64,000 bases of DNA. Origin: Pelecanus crispus (lineage: Eukaryota; Chordata; Aves; Pelecaniformes; Pelecanidae). The DNA lies in assembly GCF_030463565.1 (NCBI RefSeq), contig NC_134648.1, positions 47,244,346 through 47,308,345 on the forward strand. The letters run 5' to 3'. Positions within the stretch are counted from its first letter, which is position 1. Every line of letters begins with the position of its first letter. The notes below the pieces were generated by a model. It did no database searches, was not told where the DNA came from, and saw only the letters and a list, made by a program, of their open reading frames with translations. Positions 11,381 to 22,419 of the stretch are shown here, one piece after another. The position numbers were made by a program, and so were the translations under genes.

Positions 11381-13340
11381 ATCAATCAGACTTCTTTGAA
11401 TTTTTACTAAAATGCTGGTGGCCTTTTGGTTTGCAGTCTGTGGGCTTTGTTATTACTGGTCAGAATTAGGCTTGTTTTGGATAGCTCCCGTTAACTTTAA
11501 GCAGTTAAAACCCACATCCTGGAAAAGACCCCTGCACAAATACTGAATATTTAGGAATGACAGGAGTCTGATTTTAAACTTAACAGATTCATTTCTGTAC
11601 TTCACAGTTTATGCAGGGCTGAGCTTGACAGGAACTCCATCCCTTGAGAACACAAGAGTTAAGACAGATGAATGTGAAGAGAAGCTGAAAGTGATAATTC
11701 AGAGACAGAGAAAAAAACTGCTGGTGCAAACTGACGCTGATGTAGCTTTAAGTATTAAATTATACATTTTGAATGCAATTTTAAGTTTGCATACTATATA
11801 CATAATATATACACACATATATGGCATAATGGGATACTTTGTCTGTATCACCAATATGAGTTTGTGCATTTTATAGAGGTTTGTTGATCCAACACATTAA
11901 GAAATTGAGATCTGAAAGGAGGAGGAATATAGAAGAAGATATGAAAGCCTGGCGTGGAAGTATATGTATATTTTCTGATATGTTGAGTAAGGAATTTCAA
12001 ACTGTAGGTAGTTTTTAGTAACATACACGTGGTTTTAAAAAAAAACAAACCTAACAAAAAAAGCCTTTTACCGTATGCAGTACTTACCTTCTATAGGGCA
12101 GCCAGTAACATATGCTTTAGAATTGTGATATTTATTGGCTTTATAGTTTTCATCTGTAGAGATGAGTCAGTGATGTATTTTTTTTATTGGTAATATTTAT
12201 ACGTATTTTTGTGTGTTAGCCAGAGAATTGTAATTTGTCTGTTATTGCTTTGTGGTTTGATAATAAACAAATGCAAAGGTCAGAGATTCATCTAGGTTTC
12301 TAAAATAGCCCTCTGAGATGCAAAAGCTTTTGCTTAGCTACCTAGGAATACTCTTCCTCAGGCTTTTCTTCACACTTCTGCATGCCACCACCTCAGGGTT
12401 TGGCCTGTGGATACTCCATTTCCATGAGTAAATAAATATTTGGCAATATCCAAATGGTACCAAGGGTTTTCATACCCTTTTGAATCCTGTTTTTTTTCCT
12501 TCAGTGATGTCCTTCCTGACATCGCTGCAGTATCTATCTATACAAGAAAATCTGGGTGACTTTTTGTTGCTGATAACCTTCTGTATTTTGAAACAAAAGA
12601 AAAAGTTTTGATAAATTAAATGATGGGAATGAAGAGTATAAGATGATCAAGATTTGTTAATATTAATCAAGCTAATGTATTGCTTTATAAAGTGTTTTGA
12701 TGTGTTGGTATGTTAAATGTTACTGTGAGGTTCTTGGAAATAAACCCAATATGTATTTAGTTCCTTTTAAATGCCAGTGTTACATATATTCAGCTGCAAA
12801 GGTTGCTTCCATCTTGGAGTATCAAATACTTTGCTGTTTAATCCAAGTGAGAAGAAATTCTTGTTTGTTATATTATCAAAATAAAAGTCTAGTTGCACTG
12901 GCAATCGAAGAGCGTAATATTCTATTTAACTCAGTGTTTTGCTATTACAAAATTAACAATTTTGGAACAATCCTATAACCACAGTTCTCAACTTTGCTTC
13001 ATGTTTCCCTCAGCAAGTCACCCAGAAATAACAGATCAGTGAAAACTGACTAATCCAACTCGGAGGTAATGTTTGAACCTTATTCTGGTTTATCTTACTG
13101 ATTTTTGTATTACGTAAAAATGTAAGGTGCTATTACAAGTCAAATCACAAGCCTATCTTATCTGTAATCTTCTCTTTGATAATAAACATTTGTAGACTCA
13201 TCGGGAAGGATATAAACAAAAAGGTTACACAGAGTGATTTTGCTTTAGGGTAACTTACCCAGCATCCAGCAATCTGTTTCAGTTGAATCTCGTCCACAGT
13301 AGACCCTACCTTCCATAAATTTGTCTTAGTCCTAATTTGT
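11381..13340. other. Intergenic, no gene seen
   Basis: AT-rich sequence downstream of LIN52. It includes a TA/CA-rich microsatellite-like stretch around 11780-11825 and scattered AATAAA hexamers (12261, 12430) that could serve as alternative distal LIN52 poly(A) signals. No exon-like or repeat-family structure was recognised. Confidence 0.6.
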
Positions 13341-13354
13341 CTGTACTTCTGTCC

Positions 13355-13580
13355 TCTGAAATGCCCCTGGGCAGCAAGTTCCATAATTCAGTTATACAAA
13401 GAAAAGTTTTTTTTAAAAAAGGGGGGGAAGTCATTGTTTTAAACCTGCTTGCCTGATAATGCCATTTTGAACTTTTTATTTCTTTTATTGTCAGAAACAG
13501 TTGTTTGTTTTTTTTCTTCTTTGCTGTCTGTCACTACTCATGATTTTTCAGCTCCTGTTATGTTTTTGGTTCCATGGTTA
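13355..13580 (-). repeat. Ancient CR1-like LINE 3' fragment
   Basis: The plus strand reads 'gggcagcaagttccataatt', then 'tttaaacctgcttgcctgat' and 'actcatgatttttcagctcc'. These words in this order mark the 3' region of old amniote CR1/L3-type LINEs in reverse orientation. Strong divergence and a short homopurine insertion show it is old and inactive. Confidence 0.65.
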
Positions 13581-13589
13581 TGTTCACCT

Positions 13590-16500
13590 TCCTTATGTTC
13601 ACAATATTCAATTGTCTGTCTTCTATTACAGCCTGCCTGAGATGCCATAATCAAAATTGCAGAGTATTCAGGGCACAAGCATACTGTAGAGGCGTGTAAA
13701 TCCTAATTACAGCATATATTTTGTTCCTTTTCTGTTTTCTCCCATGTCATCATGGGCTAAATCCTGTTTTGAGTATCTCTAAGAACGGGATATTCACTTA
13801 AATTTGCAGTCTCTGCATGCAGCTGATCTCACCCACTTCATCTTCACCTGCCGTAACTTGTCTTAGGCAACACTTTTTCCAAATGATGACAGCAGTTATG
13901 CCAGCCACTTCATGTTGAGGAAGTGCTACTGGGTAATTCCATCATCAACCTATGCAGTATGTAAAAAAGACAAATTACATCTTTGTCATATGATCTGAAA
14001 TCCTGGACTCCTACCCCAAGTTCAGTAACATTGCATAAACATTTCTGTAATACATCTCAACTAATATCAGTTTTTAGACATACGCAATCAAAAGAAAAAG
14101 GCAACTCTTAACAGGGAAATGTGTCACATCTTTGAGTGAGCTATCTGAATATGGCATACAAACTTAATATAACATGAAAATAATCCTTACTCCTTAATGT
14201 TATACCCCCATTTTCATATACTATTCTGTACTGACACTTTTTAAAAAGTCATTAAAATAACCAGTCTATGGAAGAAGAAGATAATTCATTGAAAGAAAAT
14301 TTCCCAGAAGATCCTCTCTGTATTTTCAGCCCAGCAAAATTGCATTTGGATAGAAACTTCCCATGGACCAACAAACTCTGAACTGGATCAATGTGATTAG
14401 AACGGCAAATGCAAATGTTGTAAACGTATTTCTATAATCACTATAGTAAAAATGTCTCACCACAGAAATATCAAAACCCATGGTTACTACATGGACATCC
14501 CAGCATATACATCTGCCAGTGTGCCAGATACTTCCAAAGATTCTGTATGTGTGGTGCCAAATACGCATTGCCCTGATAAGAGGGGAGCCTGGATATTTTT
14601 AAAAGTTAAGAAAAGAGGGGAAAAAAAAAAAAGAAAAAGGAAAACAAGGAAATAGAAAAGGAAAAGAGAAAGACTGGATCCTTTTGTTTTCATGTGATAC
14701 TGTGATTCTTGGAATCAAAGCTATTCTAGAGATGTGTTATCTCTGCAAGCCAGTCCTTACATCAGTGCTTTGAGTTTCTTTCAGGAGGATATGAAATGCA
14801 AAATCCTAAAGTCAGTTGTGGCCAATAAATTTGAAGTCCATTTAAAGATATTTAAAAGCTCAAATGGCCAGAGAAGTAAGGACTGATCCAGTTTCTAAAG
14901 AGTGTAATTCACATTCTGCATATAATATGAGCAGTGATGCCACTTTTGTTTAGATTGTGCTAGATTTTTGGCGTGGTAGGATCTCCTCACATTTTGACTT
15001 CCATCATCCACTGAAACTACCAATTTTTAGACTTGACCTTTTCCGTCATGTCCCTTTGAGCAGGATGAGTGACTCCAGGCAGCTGATGCGTGTACAGAAT
15101 AGGCGTTTTCTTGTTGAGTTTGTGTGGTTGACCTCTGGCTTGCCTGCTGATTCCTATAATACAGATCAGTGACCAGTGAAGCCAGAATGCTCCCTGCCTG
15201 TCTCTGTTATAGACACCTCAGTAAGGAACAGAAAAGAGGAAGAGGGCTGAGCTTGAAAGCCCTTACTTAATTGCTAGTAGAAAAAATGGGTAATAAGAAT
15301 GACCTTGCACCTTATTTATTGACCAGATCTCTGGGGGGACAAAGTACTTGACTTGGTTGTGTATCACTTGAAAGGCTGGCTCTGTGGCCAATAGCTGATG
15401 AGTAGGCGTAATAATACAGGGTAATTAAATTTTGTGCTTGCAGGCACTTGAATGCCAGGGAAGATTCCCCTCCCAAAAGTACCGGGCACATCTAACAACT
15501 TTCCTTGTAATCCCAGAATTTTAAAGCTAATTCTGAAGCATCAGAAATTTGCCATTTGCCATCTTCCACTTACTACAATAGCCCAAAATGCAGCAGGTTA
15601 TGTATGAAAAGGCAGGAACAGGGCTCATCAGCTACATGAGAATGAGGAACTAGAGACCAGCAGTGACCCAAGTGGGCATAGATGCTCAAGCTGCCTGGTT
15701 CTATGGCCTTTATTTTGTTTTCCTCTCCCTGTATTAAAGAAACTTAATAGTTATAGCTAGTTTTGATTTATTTGTATATATTTTTTATTATTATCTTAAA
15801 TTGCCTTTCAAGGTAATCATTGGCACCTGTCTCTTTCTTGTACTCTGCATGGACTGGTTTATCACCCTGTCTTAGGTTTCTCGCCCTGCTTAGCACGCTG
15901 AAGCCGAATAGCACATGTAAAGCTGGAGGATGAAGCGCTTCTGGTGAGGCCTGTTGGCCTGATTTGCAGGAGGGATCAATTTGTAATCAGCCACACAGGA
16001 GGCAAAGGGATCTGCAGGCTCTGAGTATCCTTAATGGGATCAGCTGAGATACTTTGCCCAAAATGAGCTTGTCATCAAAAATTAGGGAAAATGTTTTGCT
16101 GCAAGATATTTGGTTGATGATGGCTTTTCAAGAAAGTGTTGGATTGAAAGTTAGAGGCAGTATGTGCCTTTCTTTGCCTTGTGCCTTGTTTTGATCTGGG
16201 AGTTTTTGCTCCTACCCACCTCACAACTTCTTCTGGAAGTTCTCATGTTTTTAATCATTTTGTGGGCATCTTCAGACACCTGTCCTGTGAGACCTAGCAC
16301 ATGTTCCCTTCCACAGGAACTGAGAGGATCTGTGTTTACACCCATGCTCGTTCCCGGCCTGAACTCTGAGGCAGACCCGCAGCATGGCCTCACTGGAGAA
16401 AAGCACGTGCCAGGTGCTGCATTTCTCTAAGGGCAGCCCCCAGTGAGCCTTAGCAGAAACTTAACGCAAATCTTTGCAATCAAATGTTTGGTTTGGAGGG

Positions 16501-16850
16501 TGCATTTCTGCATGGAAGCGCGGGTACGTGCCTGCTGCTGGAGATGAGAAAGGAGAAGGCAGGCCAGAGAATCGAACTCAGGTTTCCACCATGCAGGTGA
16601 ACGGTGGCGATGGAGAGATGGTAGGGAAGGTCTGTGGCCCCGGCAACAGGTGGCTGCTGCCCAGCCACCGGCCCCGTGCCGTGTAGCTGGGCCCCAGAGC
16701 CTGGGCTGCTTTTCTGACTGTTTCTCCCCGTCCCCCTTCTCCTCCCGGTGCCCGAGAGGCGGCTCCCCGTCCGTCTGCGGCACAGGGAGGGCTGGCTGCC
16801 GCTCGTTAGAAGAATTCCCCCAAGTCAGACCTATGGTACGAACCGTGTGA
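13590..16850. other. Intergenic, little recognisable
   Basis: Contains a purine-only tract at about 14608-14675 (A-rich with GGGG and AAGG words), an octamer-like ATGCAAAT at 14409-14416, and otherwise unique AT-rich sequence. GC content rises from 16.2 kb toward the candidate enhancer that follows. No coding exon could be supported. Confidence 0.55.
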
Positions 16851-16854
16851 AGCG

Positions 16855-17285
16855 GAAGACAATTAGGGGCTTATTAGTGTCCTGGGGAGACGTGTAACTT
16901 GTGTTGCTGGGACTTACCAAAACAGCGAGAGTCTTACCGGCAAGCTCCAGCCGAGAAAAGACTGAGGGATTGTCTCACCTAATTACGGGGAATGGGCCTC
17001 TTTGTGTTTGTGATTCGGTACGGTTGTCCGATCGCTTTTCTCTGGCTGCTGGCTCAGGCCGAGCTGGAAGTGTGCTAATTAGAAGAGAAATGGACGTAGT
17101 GATCCTGTCAGCTCTTGTTACCGGCGCGGACAAAGCCCAATATTATTCTGAGGCAGTGTTTTGTGAGTGTCCCCCTTCCAGCTCTCATTAAGGGCAAGGT
17201 TGGTGGACAGGGAGGGGACTCGACCACATGGGTTGGCTAATGGAGCACAGTTACCGTTACTGTGCTAATTAATGGGCTCAGGAGG
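16855..17285. promoter_or_regulatory. Candidate VSX2 distal enhancer (homeodomain-motif cluster)
   Basis: Non-repeat block with retained CpGs and clustered homeodomain cores: CAATTAG at 16860-16866, CTAATTA at 16980-16986, GCTAATTAG at 17074-17082 and GCTAATTAATGG at 17264-17275. There is also an ACAAAG SOX/TCF-like site near 17130. The 11-base word TGTGCTAATTA occurs at 17071-17081 and again at 17261-17271, exactly 190 bp apart. It lies about 42 kb upstream of the VSX2 start. Conserved texture and lack of a coding frame suggest a cis-regulatory element. The function is inferred. Confidence 0.5.
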
Positions 17286-17289
17286 CAAA

Positions 17290-19745
17290 TGTTTCTCCAA
17301 CCAGCAGTCCCAGCAGCTGCACCTGGTGCTTCCAAAACCCAACCATCTCGCTGGGCCAGCCAGGCAAACGCTGTGTGTAAGAGGGAAAGGAGGTTTACGT
17401 ATGATGCAGCCATCAGCCATCCAAAAGTGCAGAAGACCCATTAAAATGGTCAGCAGAGAGGGAGAGGGCTGCAGCAGCAGCAGGTCGAGCTCCAGCAATC
17501 ACTTCTCCCTGGTGCCCCTTCACATAGAGTGCAAAGTGTCGTCTTCTGCCCTGCAGAGGCGGGAAGTGGGCAGCAGGGAGAGACCCGAGGAATTGCCAGG
17601 GCCTCCAGGTGCTGCCAAGAAGTACATCTCCTGTGAGTTGTGATCATCACAGGTCCCGGCATGGCCAGGAAGGGGAAAGCTGGAAAGACGAGAGGTGACA
17701 TGGAGGTGAATCAGACTATCCCTCTCTATGCTGATGGTGGGACGCTTATGGTCTGAGGTGAGAAGCAAGATGTACGTATGTATCAGGATGTTTCTATTGC
17801 CCCAGCTAGGCAAAATTGAAATGATTCATGTAGGTTAAAGCAGGTGAAGATGATGACCAAAGGAGCCATAGGAAGCATTAAAAAAAAAAATACGTGCACT
17901 TCCATGCCATTAGCCTAAACCTGCTACAGTGAGAGTAGAGAGAGTGACAGGAGAGATGGAACACAGAACAGGAGCCAGAGCCGGTCCGTAGTGTCACAGT
18001 GAGATAGCCTCAGCAGAAGAGAAGAACATTGGGTGCTGAGGAGGGTCAGTGGAAGTGAGTGGTTTTATTTGCTTGTCACACAGACTTTCATTTTAATGCA
18101 TAGGTGTTTTTGTAAAGGAATGTAGTAACTTGCAGAATTAATTGCTGGTTGATGTTTCCAAAGTTATGGGAATGTATTAGTGATTAAGTTTGATTTGGAT
18201 GTTACGGTCCTTCTAAAGGTCCTCAATTAATCAGTGTCTTTGGGCTAGATGTAGTAAAACATATAATTATGTCTTAAAGCTTTCAATTTGCTTTCTCTGT
18301 TTTAACAATGTACTCATTGCATGCACTTGTGCATGCCTGGGTACTGGTTTTGGACATATTTGGTCAAGTGTTGAAGTTAAGAACAGGTTCCCTCTTTTCT
18401 TTTTTGGGTTAGTTGTCCCTGATGGTGAAGCTGTTCCAGCAAGAGGGTTAGCTGTGTCTTTCCAAGGCTCCAGCAACAATCTCCTGTCAGATTGGATGGA
18501 GCTTGAACTCTGCTCTGTGCTTGTGCCTCCTTATTTTTCTGTCTCAGATAGCTGTAAACCCAGCAAGGACCCTTTTCCTGTGGCAGCATGTATACTATGT
18601 GTTAGCCCCACAGTCCTGCAGAGCTGTAAAAGCCTTTCCCTTTTAACTGGGGTTCATTTCCTACTGGCTGCTGTGATGGCTTGATTCTTAGGAGTCTTGA
18701 TACAGGGACTGATCTCCAGAGAGGGCTTGAGAAGTATCTTCCCTGCAAAGAGGTTTATTCTAGAAGGAGGAGATATGTAATCCTCTTACTAAAACCCAGA
18801 GAGGAAAGGCAAAAAGCTTTATTGCTCCTGCCTTACTCCAGTGAGCTGGAAGCTTTTATGATGCCTCAAGAACAGAAAGAGGCAGAGAGAGAGACATCTG
18901 AATGCCATTACCCACCTGACCTGAGGCTCTCCAGTGGATGCTGAGTGAAACCCACATCACCACTGCTTTCAAGTGTCCCAGCAGAACAGATCCGTAACAC
19001 CAGTTTCTGAAGAGGAAAAACTACTGTAACTGCCTGTTACACCAAGTGGCCACTTACCTTGCCTTCCAGATGCTTCAGTCTTGGTCTATGGAGGAGTCCC
19101 AAATCAATGGCAGAAAACTAAAGACCATCATACCCACCTCCATTTTCATGCTCTGGAAGCTCAGGAGTTGAGTGACCTCCCTGAGTAAGGACTGGTGACA
19201 CTTCCTATCTCAAACCTCCCTTGAGAGACTGGACCTCACTGGCAGACACCAGGAGAAAAGTCTTCAAGAAGACACGTTGCTGGTTTTCCCACTTTATCTC
19301 AGTTTCTTTGCCCAAGGAAGTATTAGGGTCCTTGCTTGTTAGACCTCTATTTTATTGGCCTGTCATCTTGCTGTATTAATAATATCATGCCAAATTTCTG
19401 ACTTCCAAATGCGGATAAGGATCGACTGAGTATAAAAAATGTTGGCTTTGTGTCCTTGTGAGGAGGATGTTCTGGTGAAGAACAGCCTTCATACAGATTA
19501 GCAGCACTGGAGAATATTGTGAAGACAGGTGGAAAATATGCAGATGGAGGGAAAGGGTGCAATGGCTTCTTGTGTCCTTCACTAAGACCTTCTGGCATTT
19601 GCATACTGCTTACTAATTGTACAGTACCTGGCCTGTGGGCTGGAGTGGTATTTGGAGGACATCTCTTTAGCAGTTTGAGTTGTCAACTGCATTACAGTAG
19701 TCATTTAAGTCACAGTGACCTCAAGAAGTATGAAAACTTTATTGT
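17290..19745. other. Intergenic, no gene seen
   Basis: Moderate-GC unique sequence. A short A-run lies at 17880-17890. Overlapping short frames on both strands around 17.3-17.8 kb have low-complexity serine/leucine-rich translations and no recognisable domain. No repeat family was identified. Confidence 0.5.
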
Positions 19746-19749
19746 ACTG

Positions 19750-19955
19750 TGAATCATAGAAACACATAATTAGGTGAAGGTCTCTGTCCTCAAGAGCTTA
19801 TAGGCAGATGAAGCAATAAAAGAGTAGGAGGAGAAAAGGAGACACCAAGATGTAAAGAGACTTGTCAGAGGTTATCCAGCAAACACAGTTCAAACCCTTT
19901 AACTTCTTAGCCACAGTCCAGTGGCCCTTCCACTGCTTGCCATCTGCCTTGTTGT
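19750..19955 (-). repeat. MIR/CORE-SINE-like element, nearly full length
   Basis: The plus strand contains 'ctcaagagcttataggcaga', then 'acttgtcagaggttatccag', 'gttcaaaccctttaacttct' and 'cagtggcccttccactgctt'. This is the reversed order of an amniote CORE-SINE/MIR (the 'aaggtcacacagcaag' and 'gggattcgaaccc' regions). An A-rich stretch follows at about 19977-19995. Confidence 0.65.
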
Positions 19956-19984
19956 TTCATTAAATAGATGTGGCTTTAAAAAAA

Positions 19985-20690
19985 AACAAAAAAAAGGCCT
20001 AAGTTGCCTAAGCAACTGACGGACATTAGTAATTTAAATAATAATAAATTACAGCGCAATACCAGACATTTTAATCTTTTTTTAAAGACCTGTAAGAACT
20101 ATTCAGAGAATTAAATTTTTTTTAAAGTCATTTTAATGCAGTGTTAAAGATTGAGAATTTAAAAACAGAACACTAAAAATGAAGGTTTCTCACAGTGCTA
20201 TTAACTGCCACAGTGTGCATGGTATATACACGCATTTAGGAGAGCTATGAGCATTACAGAGATCGTAATAATAATTAGAACATCTTCACTGATGTAGAAC
20301 ACTTATTCTGATCTTCCTGAGCCTTTCGCACTCATTCAGAGAGGGTGTAAGTGCTACTTTCCAGATTTAATGTAATTCTACGCTTGCTCAGTCCAAATGT
20401 TTGCCGACAGACATGGGCAGGAAAAATGTAATTTTCCTAATTCTGCCATGTTGAAATCCTTGCTCTTGCTCTGATGCTCTGTGGGTCTGATCCTGCCTTA
20501 ACAGAGAACATTATTAAAATCATCACTGCAGCTCTCTAGGGAGCTTAAAACTATTTACTCTAGCAAAAGAGAGATCACTTCTCTCATTCACTTCAATGGT
20601 TTGGAAAGGGAGGAACTTGCTACGGTAAATATTAGTGTACCCCATTAGTGTAATGCACCTGGGTAAGGTTTACAGGAGTTTCACTAGCAA
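19985..20690. promoter_or_regulatory. Candidate regulatory block with a perfect RFX X-box
   Basis: GTTGCCTAAGCAAC at 20003-20016 fits the RFX-family X-box consensus (two inverted GTTGCC/AGCAAC half sites with a 2-base spacer). The sequence after it (TAATTT, AATAATAATAAATTAC, ATTAGTAATT) is AT-rich, unique and rich in homeodomain cores to about 20300. RFX factors act in ciliated and neural cells. Whether this site serves VSX2 or LIN52 is unknown. Confidence 0.4.
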
Positions 20691-20699
20691 GTATCAAAA

Positions 20700-21980
20700 T
20701 ATTATTAGCAAGCTATTTTGGTGGGAGAGGACTGTGGAAATGGAGTGATATGAAAGACTGAAAGAAAAATACAGGGAAGTGAGAAGAATTTAAAAATAGG
20801 GACTTAAAAACAGAGGAGAGGAGACCGAGAGAGGAAGAAAACACAATTTGGAAGACAGCAAGGCATGGGCAGGAGGTTGGGGAGAATGCAGAAGAGTGAA
20901 GGCGGCAGCCTGTTACAAATGCAGCTTAAGAAGAAAAATAGTGCGAAAAGCAAAACAGAAGAGGAGCAAATAGGAATAGGTAGTGGTTTTCAGCAAGAAG
21001 GAGGTCAGAGAAAAGCAGTTCCATGAGCAGTGGAACAAGCTAGGGAAGCATGGTTTTCCTTGTGGATCTGTCTCTCAAGATTGCATCATGTGTGGATTCC
21101 CTGATGCCTAACAGAGGGTATGCTCACACTTCAGTGAGGGCAGTCATTGGATTTCTTTCTTTTGTCAGCTGATTAATGTAACAAAACGTACAGGAATGTA
21201 CAGGCCTACAGGTTCCAAGGTCATTGGGCCACCCACGTACACCTGTGGATGGGTGGTAAGATAAGATGGTGAATAGCTGAAATTGCAAATGGACTGAGTG
21301 ATACAGCAGGGGAAAACATTAGGGAAATGGGATTTATGTCTGCTATTAATGCATTTAATTTGCTTTGCTGCCATTTTCTTTCATGGTTTTACGTTTAAAA
21401 AAATAAAATTAACGAGGAACTATTTAAAGCCCTCCTCCCAAATCAGACAAACTTCACCATGAGTGTCCACACTGGTTGTTTCTGGGGAGAAAAATCTCTT
21501 ACTGCAGTTTTGTCTCCAGCATGCGATAAGAGAGACTCCAGGAGCTTCCCTACTGTCTACACCACCAAAACCTGCCTGGGACCTTGTTGAGAGTATATGT
21601 GGAACACAGATACTGCAAAAGCCTTCTGGTCTTTCCATACTGGGATGAACTGCAGCTCTATTACTCAGATGCTCCAGCTATTTTTCTGCCGTCCTTCACT
21701 GCAAATTCCCATCTCGTTGGTTTCTGCTGCAGTGATTCTCATCTGGTGTTTTCTAGGGACCTCCTCATGTCTGGATACTGTGGTTTGGATAACACTTGAA
21801 TATTTACTGGGATCTGATTTTATTTTTAGCTGGTTGATCCCACATATCCTTCTATATTTCACTCTCTGAACTAAATTTCCTGATTTCCAGGCAGAAGATG
21901 TCATGTCAAGATGTGTTAAATAGGACAGAACTGACTGCTGATCTCTGGGAGGGAGGGAGACCTTTCCCTCCAACACAATA
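20700..21980. other. Intergenic, GA-rich then unremarkable
   Basis: A purine-rich stretch covers about 20740-21010, followed by unique sequence. Small frames around 21.4-21.9 kb on both strands show no domain. Confidence 0.5.
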
Positions 21981-21984
21981 CCTT

Positions 21985-22410
21985 TTTATGCATCATTATC
22001 CTTTATTTGTGGGTCTCCAGCCAACTTTTCATTCCATGTGGTGGTGTAGCCAAGCCAATTCGAATTAATTTTGACTAGGATTTATGTATCAAATCTTTAC
22101 TAAAATCCAAATGTATCAAATTCATCGTGTTTCCTTCATCCACTAATTTTATAATTCTATTTTAAAAAGCAGGTTTCTCCAGCACAATTTTTTCTTTATA
22201 AATCCCTAGTGCTGATACTTGTTTTATTATCCCTAGGTGGTTAGTGATTTTTTCCCACATTTTTTTTTTATTCTGTTATTTTACTGGCAATAGATATTCC
22301 CGAGAACTCTAAATTTGCCTTTTTCTTTTTTTATGATCAATGGCACAATTCCTTTTCTCTAATCTTTAGGCAGCTTCCTGGTCTTGTAACTTAACAAAAT
22401 TATTGTTCGT
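21985..22410 (-). repeat. Ancient CR1-family LINE fragment (reverse transcriptase region)
   Basis: The plus strand shows, in order, 'tttactaaaatccaaatgta', 'tttccttcatccactaattt', 'ttataaatccctagtgctga', 'ttattttactggcaatagat' and 'ctctaatctttaggcagctt'. This is the reversed reverse-transcriptase coding region of old amniote CR1 elements (the 'KAFDTV...', 'GSVLGP...' neighbourhood). Many substitutions and indels make it a dead fossil. Confidence 0.7.
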
Positions 22411-22419
22411 GGTAAAAAA

